From Hymenopus coronatus (Eukaryota > Arthropoda > Insecta > Mantodea > Hymenopodidae): DNA of 64,000 nucleotides. The translations under genes were made by a program, and so were the position numbers. The notes beneath the pieces were generated by a model. The model had not been told where the DNA came from. It made no database searches and saw only the letters and a list, made by a program, of their open reading frames with translations. Below, piece by piece: positions 22,228 through 33,903 of this stretch. The first letter of the stretch is position 1. Each line of letters begins with the position of its first letter. The stretch spans positions 69,813,696 to 69,877,695 of the forward strand of contig CM060884.1 in NCBI GenBank assembly GCA_030762935.1, given 5' to 3'.

Positions 22228-23081
22228 CTGATGTGTACCATTCACATGACTTTCTTCATATCCCTGCAACAAATAATTCTTAAAAAACTTACACTTCAAT
22301 TTACTTTATGCTAATCAGAAAAAATTAGCAGAAATAGTCGTATTACTCGCTTCCTTGTAAGTAGAAGCGAAATAAGGGACAACCGTATGTTAAAGTGATA
22401 GTCAAAAGCTAGTTGCTATGTCAATGAAGTTCCTTTGTTTATATGGATAGGAGTTGACAAGTTCCTGTATGAGAAAAGTATACGTAAAAAAAAAAAAAAA
22501 AAAAAAAAAAAAAGAATGTCACAAAAAACGACGAACTCCACGAAAAAAATGTATATAACATAAATTGTGTGTTTTAATGTGCTCTACATGTTTTGTGTAG
22601 TAAGTTTTTGTCCATCTCTTACGGTTTAGCAGTTATTCAAAATTTAGTAAAATTCATCCAGAATAAACACCTCTTCAGAGGCTATTCCCAGAAAATTCAA
22701 GATATACATTTTATTTGGCAGGTAAATATGTTTAATATACGAACTTTTAATCAAAATCGTTAGAGCCATTTTTGAGAAATTCAAAATTTTCTTAAAAAGT
22801 TTCATGTAAAGGGTAATTGGGGGTGGGGGGATTTTTCTCAAAATCTTCGTGTCGCATCCCTGGAAGATACTAAACTTAAATACCAAGTTTTGTGTTTTTC
22901 CGACTTTTCGTTTTTGAGTTATCGTGTTCACACTTACACACGCACACGGACCTTTTTGTGAAAATGCTTTTTTTGGATATTGGGGACCATAAAACATATG
23001 CTTCCGGCGAAATCTCGGTATCGAACTTTTAGGAGGAGTGCAATACTTTCTCTATACACTATGTACATAGTGCGTATGGAG

Positions 23082-23087
<6 letters not shown>
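22228..23087 (-). mobile_element. HINE-like element nested in the A tract of another
   Basis: Near-complete minus-strand copy from CTGATGTGTACCATTCACATG to GTGCGTATGGAGAAAGT, containing an A tract at ~22484-22513. It is bounded by A runs (22217-22226 and 23088-23124) that lie in the host's poly(A) block, between the CTCCACG and GCATAAATTGTG motifs. Confidence 0.85.

Positions 23088-23124
<37 letters not shown>
23088..23124. repeat. (A)37 tract at nested insertion boundary
   Basis: Homopolymer marking the junction between the inserted 5' end and the host. Length is uncertain in any assembly. Confidence 0.9.
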
Positions 23125-23125
<1 letters not shown>

Positions 23126-23596
23126 CGTGTTGCATAAATTGTGTGTTTTAACGAGATCCACAATTTTTTTTGTATTAAAATTCTGGTTATATCTTAACGT
23201 AGCACTCCAGAATGAATAGGGTTAGTCTATGCTAATAAATTCAAGAGTATACATTTTATTTGCTTGTAAATATATTTAATATATGGCTTTGTAATCAAAA
23301 TTGTTAAGGTTATTTTTAAGTAAATCGAAAAAGAAAAGAAAAAAAAAAGTAGTATTGCATTGGGGTGGAGGATTTTCTTAAACTCTTCCTGTTGCACCCT
23401 AGGAGGATATTAAACCTAAATTGCAAGTTTTTTTTAGTATGCTGCTTACACACACGGACTTTTTTCAAAAAGTATTCTTTTATTTATTCGGGAGTCTTCA
23501 AAACGTGTATTTCTGGCGAAATCTCAGTATCAAAATTTTGGTTGGATTGCAATACCTTCGCTGCTCTATGTACATCCTCATGCGTGTAGAGAAAGT
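23125..23596 (-). mobile_element. Old HINE-like host, 5' portion
   Basis: Continuation of the host begun at 22005: GCATAAATTGTGTGTTTTAACGAG through TTTCTGGCGAAATCTCAG to GCGTGTAGAGAAAGT. Confidence 0.72.
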
Positions 23597-23838
23597 AAAA
23601 ATAAACAGCTTTAAACAAAGAATGAAATCTTAGGAAGTACGCACTATCTTGTTTCACTTGTCACAGTTATCTTCCCTACCTCCTTGACATTCAATTTATT
23701 AGCGTGGTTTTGTTTGCCCCAGTTTCAGAAGCGTCTGAACTAGGAAGTAATCTACTGTGACTGGCCACACACGTTAGTTACTCGTTGCGCAATTATGAAA
23801 CGTTAATAGGTGTCCACGTGTGTCGAATAATAGTTATT
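23597..23838. other. Unrecognised spacer
   Basis: No shared repeat or coding signal. Confidence 0.5.
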
Positions 23839-25144
23839 ATACAGCGGGGTTTTAACTCTTTATAATATTTATTACATTCAACTTACAGTTATAAATAATA
23901 TGTCAAATGAAAAAGCAACTCAGTTTTGTTTGTTGGCACAAGTGCGCATGTGCGTGCAATGTTTCTGCCGCAATCCGCTAGACATGGCGACTAGTAAACA
24001 GAAAGCGTTTTGTGTTTTGCAGTTTGCAAAAACCGAATCTGTAGTTACTGTGCAACGTGCGTTCCGTAGTAAGTTCGGTTGTGATCTTCCTAGTGATAAA
24101 ACATTCGTAGATGGTATAATCAGTTTGAAGATACCGGCTGCCTTTGTAAAGGGAAGAGCACGGGACGACCAGGAGTAAGTGAAGAGACTGTTGAGCGAGT
24201 GAGAGAGTCGTTCATTCGTAGCCCAAAGAAATCAGTCCGGAAGGCTAGTCGTGAATTACAAGTTCCTGTGTCGACTGTTTGGAAAGTTGTAAGAAAACGC
24301 TGACAGCTACGTCCTTACCGTTTACAGTTATTACAGGCTCTAAAGCCGAGAGACCACGGATTAGGTGCCAAATTCGCTAACGACATGTTGTTTCATGACG
24401 ATTTTGTGGATCGGGTTGTCTTCAGTGATGAATCGACCGTTCACCTTAGTGTACATGTTAACAAACACTCATAATGTGCGCATCTGGGGCTCAGAAAATC
24501 CTTGCGAGATGGTACAAATGCAACGAGATTCTCCTAAAGTGAATGTTTTTTGTGCCGTATCCCGGCGAAAGTTTATGGGCCTTTCGTTTTTGGTGAACCT
24601 ACTGTAACTGGCACTTCTTACCTTGATACACTAGAGCAATTGCTGTTCCCTCAGTTGGAAGAAAATGAGCCAGAGAACTACATTTTCCAGATGGATGGTG
24701 CTCCACCTCACTGGCATAACGAAGTACGCGATTGGTTGAACGTCACTGTACCCGAGCGCTGGATAGGCTGCAAGGGCATCAATGACAGGGCTTGCTATGC
24801 ATGGCCTCCACGCTCTCCTGACCTAACGCCATGCGATTTTTACCTTTGGGGCTTCATCAAGGATCGTGTTTACGTGCCTCCGCTACCAGCTGACCTCCCT
24901 GAACCGGATTGAAGCAGCTGTTGCTACAATTACTGAATACACACTTATCAACGTTTGGGAAGAACTCGGCTATAGACTTGATGTGTGCCGTGTGCCAAAG
25001 GGTAGTCACATTGAGCATTTATAAGCTTCTTGGTAAAACTGTTTGAGTTGCTTTTTCATTTGACATATCATTCATAACTGTAAGTTGGATGTAATAAATA
25101 TTATAAAGAGTTACAACCTCGATATTCATTCACATACACCCTGT
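23839..25144 (+). mobile_element. Tc1/mariner-superfamily transposon, copy 2
   Basis: Same family as 10339-11677. The left inverted repeat has lost about 20 bp after ACAG; the right end (TTCATTCACATACACCCTG) is intact. Non-functional as it stands. Confidence 0.87.
23984..25024 (+). pseudogene. Transposase pseudogene (HTH + DDD), copy 2
   Basis: Start ATGGCGACTAGTAAACAG as in copy 1; stop at 25022-25024. Private lesions: a 1-nt loss in the GATAAAACATTCG stretch near 24100, a TGA in place of Leu near 24302, a 4-nt insertion (AACAAACACTC) near 24463, and a 1-nt loss near 24568. The frame break at GAACCGG (near 24902) is shared with copy 1. Catalytic motifs FSDEST, FQMDGAPPHW and PPRSPDLTPCDFYLWG remain. 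DDE/D transposases cut and paste their element through the inverted ends. Confidence 0.9.
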
Positions 25145-25593
25145 ACAAGTGGATAATAGAGGTTTGTCCACTTGTACATATAATCCATCATTGTATTCTA
25201 CAGACACGATAAATTAATACATGACGGATATTCAGTTAATGATTTTACAACAGATAGTAATAAATTAAATAAGGAATAAGGTATTGAATTGCAGCGTTCT
25301 TGTAGTTATAACACATGGTATGCTATGTATGAATACTAACTTTGTTTTTATTGCTGCTAGTTTCAAATTAATTAAGTTTACGATGGCCGTTGAGAACGTT
25401 AATATATTGGTTCCAAATGATATGTTAAATAAAGTAAAAGAAGCAGTTGAGGCTTTATTACCGTCGACTTCACGGAAATTACACGAAAAAGAGTGAAAAG
25501 GTTATAGAAAATTTGTAGTTATCAAACATTTATTTATTTACTTTATTCCACTCGTTACCGGAGCAACGAGTGAATTTTGTTTACTTTATCCCA
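25145..25593. other. Spacer between transposon and tandem duplication
   Basis: Contains the short ORF at 25383-25496 and an imperfect inverted pair around 25548-25600 (CACTCGTTACCGGAGCAACGAGTG is almost self-complementary at 25549-25572). Confidence 0.5.
25383..25496 (+). CDS. Short ORF resembling the N-terminus of Crypton/tyrosine-recombinase-like proteins
   Basis: ATG at 25383, 37 codons beginning MAVENVNILVPNDML and ending LLPSTSRKLHEKE before a TGA. The pattern of a helical leader followed by LLPxxSxxxYEKxY is familiar from Crypton-like recombinase-derived proteins in insects. Downstream sequence carries no continuation in frame, so this is either a first exon or, more likely, a truncated remnant. 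In-frame upstream ATGs exist from 25284. Resemblance is from memory of the family only. Confidence 0.3.
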   Translation: MAVENVNILVPNDMLNKVKEAVEALLPSTSRKLHEKE

Positions 25594-27895
25594 CCCGTTG
25601 CGCTAATAACTATCACTTTGATTTAAAGTCCAAGTTTTAATTATTCAGTGTTTAAATACATTTAAGCGTTTTCTTTTGTTACGTTCATATTCATGATTGT
25701 ACTGGTATTTAAGGGGAGTCGAAATGCCCTATTATGGCAATGTTAAAGTTTGACCCATTATCTCAGCTACCATTTAACATAATGAACTAAATTTTTCAAT
25801 GTTAATTCAGGCAATGCCATTACTGTTGAGGAATGAAAAATAGAATACATTTTGTTCATTAGAAGGAAAGATATGATTTTTTTAAAACAAAGGCCTAAAA
25901 ACTGTATTGAAAATGAGATTTTTAAATTTAATAACAGTAATTATCCGTTTACATAAACATTTTTTTCGTTAATGTAAATCTCATTCAGGTGCAAATGTGT
26001 GGTAAAAATTTCAGCCTTTTGTGCCAATTAGTTTCTGAGATAATGGGGCATTTGTACAGAAAAGTTTACTTCAGAAATTGCTTTCAAACATAACATTGTT
26101 AATACTGCAAATAGCTAAAGTCAAACTTTCTGATTAAAAAAAAATCTTATCTAACAGTAATATTTACAAAGTTATTGATGTTTTACCAAGTGAGTGTAAG
26201 AAAAGTTCTATAAAAGTACTACGTATTTTCAACAACATTTTTAAAGTATTTACCATTAGCGTGCGTATATAACAGTTATACCAAAATGAGTGGGAAACTC
26301 GAAATATTCATTTGCAATTAAAACATAAAAATGGAGAAATATTACGAAATCCCATTTCCACTCACCTTAAAATACAGTGCAAATTTGTTTATCTATTTAA
26401 TATCATAAATATATTAATGTATTTTAATATTTATTAGTGTTTTAAAAACGTAATGCTAAATTCACACAAGTGCAGTGAAATATAACTCTGTTATCATCCA
26501 TGCCTGCCATTTCACCAGTTAGTTTATGTGTGCCCTCCCCGTCCTTAGACCATAGTCTCTAGGATTCAAACACTCGACACTGGGCTAAGTCTATTACGTA
26601 TTGCATTAGAACAGTTTATGCTAAGATGCCTACTATATCTAAATCAGTTCAGAGAATTGAAAGAAAAATGAAATATATAGCAACATAACTCATACAATAG
26701 TTAAGTACTAAAAGAAAGAGCAGCTCAAAAGAATTTTTATTTCATTAGTTACAAGTTGGTTGTTTTGTCACTAAGCAAACATTTTCATAATGTACATAAA
26801 ACAAAATGGCGACTCCGCAACAATGCTCACAAGTTCTTATGGTGTGCAATCAGCAATGAAGATACACATTTGTGTTCCATTCACATGACAAACAAACCTC
26901 TTATAAAAGATTATTCTTCTTTCGACCCCTAGCTACCCTTTACATGGAGCTTTTTTCGAAGATGTTTATTTTCTCAAAAATGGCTCTAACGATTTTGATT
27001 AAAATATCTTATATTAAAGCTATTTACCTGACAATTAATATGTATATCTGGAATTTTCTGGGAACAGCCTCTTGAGACTACTTTATTCTGGGTGAATTTT
27101 ACGGAATTTTGCATAACCGCTAAACCGTAAGAGAGGGACAAAAACCTACCACACAAAAAATGTAGGGCACATTAATACGCTTAATTTATGTTATATACAT
27201 TTTTTCGTGGAGTTGTTCGTTTTTGAGATACTCCTTGTTTTTGATTTCAGCTTTAAAAAAACTTATACTTTTCTCATACAGGAATTTGTCAACTGCTGTC
27301 TATACAAACAAAGGAACTTCAGTCACATAGCAACCAGCTTTTGACTATCACTTTAACCTATGGTACCCCCTTATTTCGCTTCTAATTACAAGGGGGCAAT
27401 TAATAAGACTATTTTTGCTACTTGTTTCCCGATTAAAATGAAGTAAATAGAAGCATAAGCTTTTTAACAACAATTTGTTGCAGAGATGTAGAGAAAGTCA
27501 TGTGACTGGAACAAATCGATTTTTCAGCAAGAGAATGAATACACTGTGGAGGGAAAGCATTTCCCCTCCCTCAACAACAACCCATCTTTCCTCAAGTCAG
27601 GTAAACGTTCAAGGGAATAATAACGAAATGACCTTTCTTCCTTCCGTTCGTCCTTCAAACCAATAAAGATGACCAGGTAACAAAATCATGGGTATGGAAG
27701 CCGTGGAGTATTTACTTCTTGCTTTGGTAGATTCGAATTAGAAAAATACGCAAAACTTAAACATCTTAGCATGTAACTGGACCTCGATTATGACGTGGAA
27801 AGGATTTAACTATATCGTTGTGTTTTTCACACAAAGGCGACGCTGAAACAGTTTAGAAAATCAAACAAAGATTACTTCTAAAAAATCAGACGTGT
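25594..27895. repeat. 2.3-kb tandem unit 1
   Basis: First unit of a head-to-tail duplication, CCCGTTGCGCTAATAACTATC to AATCAGACGTGT. It contains unrecognised AT-rich sequence (25594-26870), a short HINE 3' end, and a HINE fragment (26925-27519). Its ORFs are duplicated with it and are not genes. Confidence 0.9.
26873..27519 (+). mobile_element. HINE-like fragment in tandem unit 1
   Basis: A minus-oriented 3' tip (TGTGTTCCATTCACATGA, 26873-26890) is followed by a plus-oriented copy lacking its 5' quarter, from CTAGCTACCCTTTACATGG to GTAGAGAAAGTCATGTGACTGG. Confidence 0.75.
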
Positions 27896-30232
27896 CCCGT
27901 TGCGCTAATAACTATCACTTTGATTGAAAGTCCAAGTTTTAATTATCCAGTGTTTAAATACATTTAAGCGTTTTCTTTTGTTACGTTCATATTCATGATT
28001 GTACTGGTATTTAAGGGGAGTCGAAATGCCCTATTTTGGCAATGTTAAAGTTTGACACATTATCTCAGCTACCATTTAACATAATGAACTAAATTTTTCA
28101 ATGTTAATTCAGGCAGTGCCGTTACTGTTGAGGAATGAAAAATAGAATACATTTTGTTCATTAGAAGGAAAGGTATGACTTTTTTAAAGCAAAGCCCAAA
28201 AAACTGTATTGAAAATGAGATTTTTAAATTTAATAAGAGTAATTATCCGTTTGCATAAAAACTTTTTCGTTAATGTAAATCTCATTTAGGTGCAAATGTG
28301 TGGTAAAAATTTCAGCCTTTTGTGCCAATTAGTTTCTGAGATAATGGGGCATTTGTACAGAAAAGTTTACTTCAGAAATCGCTTTCAAACATAACATTGT
28401 CAAACTGCCAATAGCTAAAGTCAAACTTTCTGATCAAAAAAAAAAAAAAAAAAAATATCTTATCTAAAAGTAATATTGACAAAGTTATTGATGTTTTACC
28501 AAGTGAATGTAAGAAAAGTACTATAAAAGTACTACGTATTTTCAACAACATTTTTAAGGTATTTACGATTAGCGTGCGTCTATAACAGTTATACCAAAAT
28601 GAGTGGGAAACTCGAAATATTCATTTGCAATTAAAACATAAAAATGGAGAAATATTACGAAAATCCCATTTCCACTCCCCTTAAAATACAGTGCAAATTT
28701 GTTTATCTATTTAATATCATAAATATATTAATGTATTTTAATATTTATTAGTGTTTTAAAAACGAAATGCTAAATTCACACAAGTGCAGTGAAATATAAC
28801 TCTGTTATCATCCATGCCTGCCATTTCACCAGTTAGTTTACGTGTGCCCTCCCCGTCCTTAGACCATAGTCTCTAGGATTCAAACACTCGACACTGGGCT
28901 TAGTCTATTACGTATTGCATTAGAACCGTTTATGCTAAGATGCCTACTATATCTAAATCAGTTCAGAGAATTGAAAGAAAAATGAAATATGTAGCAACAT
29001 AACTCATACAATAGAGAGTTAAGTACTAAAAGAAAGAGCAGCTCAAAAGAATTTTTATTTCGTTAGTTACAAGTTGGTTGTTTTGTCACTAAGCAAACAT
29101 TTTCATAATGTACATAAAACGAAATGACGACTCCGCAACAATATTCACAAGTTCTTATGGTGTGCAATCAGCAATGAAGATACACGTTTGTGTTCCATTC
29201 ACATGAGAAACAAACCTCTTATAAAAGATTATTCTTCTTTCGACTCAAGAAAATCTCCCCACCCCTAGCTACCCTTTACATGGAGCTTTTTTCGAAGATG
29301 TTTATTTTCTCAAAAATGGCTCTAACGATTTTGATTAAAATATCTTATATTATAGCTATTTACCTGACAAATAATATGTACATCTGGAATTTTCTGGGAA
29401 CAGCCTCTTGAGACTACTGTATTCTGGGTGAATTTTACGGAATTTTGCATAACCGCTAAACCGTAAGAGAGGGACAAAAACTTACCACACAAAAAATGTA
29501 GGGCACATTAATACGCATAATTTATGTTACATACATTTTTTCGTGGAGTTGTTCGTTTTTGAGATACTCCTTGTTTTTGATTTCAGCTTTTAAAAAAACT
29601 TATACTTTTCTCATACAGGAATTTGTCATCTCCTGTCCATACAAACAAAGGAACTTCAGTCACATAGCAACCAGCTTTTGACTATCACTTTAACCTATGG
29701 TACCCCCTTATTTCGCTTCTAATTACAAGGGGGCAAGTAATAAGACTATTTTTGCTACTTGTTTCCCGATTAAAATGAAGTAAATAGAAGCATAAGCTTT
29801 TTAACAACAATTTGTTGCAGAGATGTAGAGAAAGTCATGTGACTGGAACAAATCGATTTTTCAGCAAGAGAATGAATACACTGTGGAGGGAAAGTATTTC
29901 CCCTCCCTCAACAACAACCCATCTTTCCTCAAGTCAGGTAAACGTTCAAGGGAACAATAACGAAATGGCCTTTCTTCCTTCCGTTCGTCCTTCAAACCAA
30001 TAAAGATGACCAGGTAACAAAATCATGGGTATGGAAGCCGTGGAGTATTTACTTCTTGCTTTGGTAGATTTGAATTAGGAAAATACGCAAAACTTAAACA
30101 TCTTAGCATGTAACTGGACCTCGATTATGACGTGGAAAGGATTTAACTATATCGTTGTGTTTTTCACACAAAGGCGACGCTGAAACAGTTTAGAAAATCA
30201 AACAAAGATTACTTCTAAAAAATCAGACGTGT
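27896..30232. repeat. 2.3-kb tandem unit 2
   Basis: Direct repeat of 25594-27895 with scattered substitutions and an A-tract expansion (28437-28455). Length differs by about 35 bp. High identity indicates a recent duplication, or an array partly resolved by assembly. Confidence 0.9.
29185..29856 (+). mobile_element. HINE-like fragment in tandem unit 2
   Basis: Copy of the unit-1 HINE fragment. This version retains TCAAGAAAATCTCCCCACCC upstream, which unit 1 has lost, so unit 1 carries a secondary deletion. Confidence 0.75.
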
Positions 30233-30571
30233 CCCGTTTCGCTAATAACTATCACTTTGATTGAAAGTCCAAGTTTTAATTATTCAGTGTTTAAATACAT
30301 TTAAGCGTTTTCTTTTGTTACGTTCATATTCATGATTGTACTGGTATTTAAGGGGAGTCGAAATGCCGTATTTTGGCAATGTTAAAGTTTGACCCATTAT
30401 CTCAGCTACCATTTAACATAATGAACTAAATTTTTCAATGTTAATTCAGGCAGTGCCATTACTGTTGAGGAATGAAAAATAGAATACATTTTGTTCATTA
30501 GAAGGAAAGGTATGACTTTTTTAAAACAAAGCCCTAAAAACTGTATTGAAAATGAGATTTTTAAATTTAAT
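30233..30571. repeat. Tandem unit 3, truncated after 339 bp
   Basis: Matches the first 339 bp of the unit and stops at TTTTTAAATTTAAT, where a HINE-like copy takes over at 30573. Confidence 0.9.
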
Positions 30572-30572
30572 T

Positions 30573-31320
30573 CTCATGTTAATCGAGATAAACTTCAGTA
30601 GAAATCTTATTACTTAGTTCCTTAGAAGTGGAAGGGAAATAAGAGAGTGCACTAGGCTAAAGCGATAATCAAATATTTTAAAAGCTGGTTGTTATGCGAT
30701 TGAAACCAGTTTCTTTGAATGGCAGGAGTATACAAATTCCCTTATTAGAAAAGTTAAAAAAGTATTTTAAAATATCTCCACGAGAAAAATGTATATGAAA
30801 TAAATTGTGTGTTTTAACGAGATCTACATTTTTGTGTAATAAGGTTTTGTCTATCTCTTACAGTTTACCAGTTATGCAAAATTTAGCAAAATTCATTTAG
30901 AATAAAAGATCTTCAGAGGCTATTCCCAGAAAATTCAAGATATACATTTTATTTGTTATGTAAATATCTTTAATATGCAGTATTTTAATCCAAATCAGTA
31001 GCTATTTTTGAGAAAATAAAAATTTTCGAAAATTTTTCCACGTAAAGGGTAGTTTTTGGTGGTAGGATTTTATTGAAAAACTTAGTGTCGTGGGAAACAC
31101 TAAACTTAAGTACCAAATTTAGTTTTTCACAAACTTTTTGTTTTTGAGTTATGCTGTCCACTTAGACACACACTGAGCTCTTCTAAGAATTTTTTTAATT
31201 AAATGTATATTTTTACCAGGTTATATCAAAACATATTTAAAGTGAAATCTCAGTATGGAATTTTTGGTAGAATACAATACGCTCTACCTACTTTAGTGTA
31301 GATACGTGCTAGAAAAAGTA
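30573..31320 (-). mobile_element. HINE-like element, 3' tip missing
   Basis: Minus-strand copy from the TGTTAATCGAGATAAAC block to a decayed 5' end GATACGTGCTAGAAAAAGT. The 3' hairpin is lost at the tandem-array junction. Confidence 0.75.
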
Positions 31321-31643
31321 AGAATACGTTTGAAACCTTACTTGAGAGGGAAGTTATTTCTATTTGAGATTCACAGATGTTGGTGCTAGAAGAAAAGTGT
31401 TGACAAGCAAGCTCTATGCCATATACTTGTGGCTGGTACTGCCACGCCCACTTCACGTTCAGTGTCACGTTTCATAGAAGAGTGGAAGTGGCACTTTTTG
31501 GAGCCCCGCTCTCAAAATAGCTCTATAGCCACCTACTGCATGCAAATCCATGCCCAGTGGCCTTCCAGCCAGCTCGCTCGCATATTGTATTCCAAATGTT
31601 CCATATCGAGACTAGTCCCCCTAATTTCATGAGAAGCATTTTT
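31321..31643. other. No recognised feature
   Basis: About 320 bp with slightly raised GC (31430-31620). A 67-codon plus ORF and a 72-codon minus ORF overlap; neither is supported. Confidence 0.5.
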
Positions 31644-32078
31644 ACTTTCTCTACCTCATTGCACATAATAGGTAGAGGTGTTGCATTCCACCCAAAAATT
31701 CGAACGTGCTCTACATTTTCTGTGTGGTAAGTTTTTGTCCATCTCTTACGGTTTAGCAGTTATGCAAAATTCCATAAAACTCGTCCAGAATAAAGTAGTC
31801 TTCAGAGGCTATTCCCAGAAAATTCAAGATATACATTTTATTTGTCAGGTAAATATCCTTAATACACGATAATTTAATCATAATCATTAGAGCCATTTTT
31901 GAGAAAATCAAACTTTTCGAAAAAAGTTCGATGTAAAGGGTAGTTGGGGTGGGGGGACTTTCTCGAAAATCTTCGTGTCGCATCCTTGGAAGATACCAAA
32001 CTTAAATACCAAGTTTGGTTTTTAACGGTCTATTCGTTTTTTAGCTAACACAATATCCTTAGTACGTATAGAGAAAGT
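31644..32078. mobile_element. HINE-like composite: plus 5' tip, then minus internal segment
   Basis: 31644-31703 is a plus-strand 5' end (ACTTTCTCTACC to CACCCAAAAATTCGA). At 31704 it switches to the minus strand (ACGTGCTCTACATTTTC...), ending at GTACGTATAGAGAAAGT. A fold-back rearrangement with the middle block lost. Confidence 0.7.
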
Positions 32079-32086
32079 AAAAAAAT

Positions 32087-32480
32087 CCATTCACATGACT
32101 TTCTATACATCTCTGTAACAAATAATTATAGTTAAAAAGCTTATTCTTCTGTTTCATTCTAATCCAGATAAACTTTACCATAAATGTTCTTATTACTTAG
32201 TTCCTTGTAAGTAGAAGGGAAATTAGGGGGTATACTAGGCTAAAGCGATAGTCAAATCTTTTAAAAGCTTCTATGTTGCTAGGTAATTAACATTCCTTGT
32301 TTGTATGGCCGTATGAGAAACCAATAACAAGGAATATAAAAAAAATACGGTCAGCTCTTAAACATATTTTACATAAATTATCTGTTTTAACGAGAGCTTC
32401 ATTTTTTGCATAGTAAGTTTTGTCTATCTCTAACGATTTATCAGTTATGCAAAATTCCGCAATATTCATTCAGAATAAAA
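32087..32480 (-). mobile_element. HINE-like host element, 3' portion
   Basis: Minus-strand copy broken at CATTCAGAATAAAA. After the inserted copy (32483-33307) the host resumes with GGTCTTCAGAGGCTATTCCC at 33311, the expected continuation. Confidence 0.78.
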
Positions 32481-32482
32481 AT

Positions 32483-33307
32483 CTGATGTGTCCCATTCAT
32501 ATGACTTTCTCTACCTCTCTGCAAAAAATATTGTTAAAAAGCTTATGTTTCTATTTACTTCATGCTAATCAAGGAAAAAAAAAAAATACCAGAAATAGTC
32601 TTATTGCTTGTAAGTAGAAGGGAAATAAGGGAGTATCATAGATTAAAGTGATAGTCAAAAGCTGGTTCCTTTGTTTGTATGGACAGGAGTTAGACAAATT
32701 CCTGTATGAGAAAAGTATAAGTTTTTCAAAGCTGAAACCAAAATCAAGGAATACCACAAAAACGATCAACTCCACGAAAAAAAATGCGTATAACATAAAT
32801 TATGTGTTTTAACGTGCTCTACATTGTTTGTGGTAAGTTTTTGTCCATCTCTTACGGTTAAGCAGTTATGCAAAATTCCGTAAAATTCATCCAGAATAGT
32901 CCTCAGACGCTATTCCCAAAAAATTAAAAATATACATTTTTATTTGGCATGTAAGTATTTAAATATAGGAGATTTTAATCGAAATCTTTTTAGTCATTTC
33001 TAAGAAAATCAAAATTATCGAAATTTTTTCCATGTAAAGGATAGTTTGGGGTGGGGGGATATTCTTGAAAATCTTCGTGTCGCATCCTTGGAAGATACCG
33101 AACTTAATTACCAAATTTGGGCCTTAACGGTCTTTTCGTTTTTGAGCTATGCTGCACACACACACACACAGACATTTTTCTAAAAATGATTTTTTTTATT
33201 CAGGAGGTGTCAAAACATGTATTTCCGGTGAAATATCGATATAGAATTTTTGGGTGCAATACAATACCTTCTCTGTACACTATGTACATAGTTCCTATAG
33301 AGAAAGT
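32483..33307 (-). mobile_element. HINE-like element nested in another (third clear case)
   Basis: Full-length minus-strand copy CTGATGTGTCCCATTCATATG to TCCTATAGAGAAAGT. It splits the host at an AATAAAA tract, with A runs at both junctions. Confidence 0.85.
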
Positions 33308-33310
33308 AAA

Positions 33311-33372
33311 AAGGTCTTCAGAGGCTATTCCCAGAAAATTCAAGATATACATTTTATTTATGTGTGTGTGAG

Positions 33373-33418
<46 letters not shown>
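33311..33418 (-). mobile_element. HINE-like host remainder and (GA)n
   Basis: 33311-33365 continues the host from 32480. The sequence then passes into GTGTGTGTGAGAGCG and a (GA)n tract to about 33418. Confidence 0.75.
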
Positions 33419-33419
<1 letters not shown>

Positions 33420-33765
33420 TGTCGGGTTAATTATCAAACGTAATATTTAAGTTCACCTTCCAAAGATGCACACGAAAATTTTCAAGAAAATCCGCCACTC
33501 CAAACTTCCCTTTCATTAGAAAAATGTCTATTTTTTCAAAATGGCTCTATTGATATTGCCTAAACACACAGACATGTTTTTCCTGGGTATAACCTCTGAA
33601 GTCCTGTTTATTCTGTAATGTATATCTGGCATAAATTACGTGTTTTAAAGAACTCTACACTTTCTGTGTAGTAAAATTTTGTCTAGTCTTGTCTGCAAAA
33701 GTCATCCGGAATGAAGAGCACTTCAGAGATTATCTGCCGCAAATTCAAGGTGTACATTAAAATAG
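33420..33765. mobile_element. Old HINE-like fold-back fragment
   Basis: Plus-oriented block 33420-33620 (CACCTTCCAAAGATGCACACG, AAATGGCTCTATTG), then a minus-oriented block 33632-33765 (CATAAATTACGTGTTTTAA, TCATCCGGAATGAAGAG). Strongly diverged. Confidence 0.55.
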
Positions 33766-33766
33766 C

Positions 33767-33903
33767 TTGATCACCTTGTGGTTTACAGGGAAACATGCGA
33801 TTCAGTTGAGTTATTTAATACCGTGCCGACATGTTGCCTGGTGGTAGAGCAACCGGCTAGAGATCGGGAAATCCGTGGTTCAAATCCCCTATCCAAAATG
33901 TTA
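33767..33903 (+). mobile_element. SINE-6 fragment with tRNA-like sequence
   Basis: Unique SINE-6 flank (TCACCTTGTGGTTTACAGGG, AACATGCGATTCAG) followed by a tRNA-like stretch TGGTGGTAGAGCAACCGG and GTGGTTCAAATCCC. It is the inverse complement of the left half of 51595-52005. T-stem pairing is imperfect, so a tRNA gene is unlikely. Confidence 0.65.
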
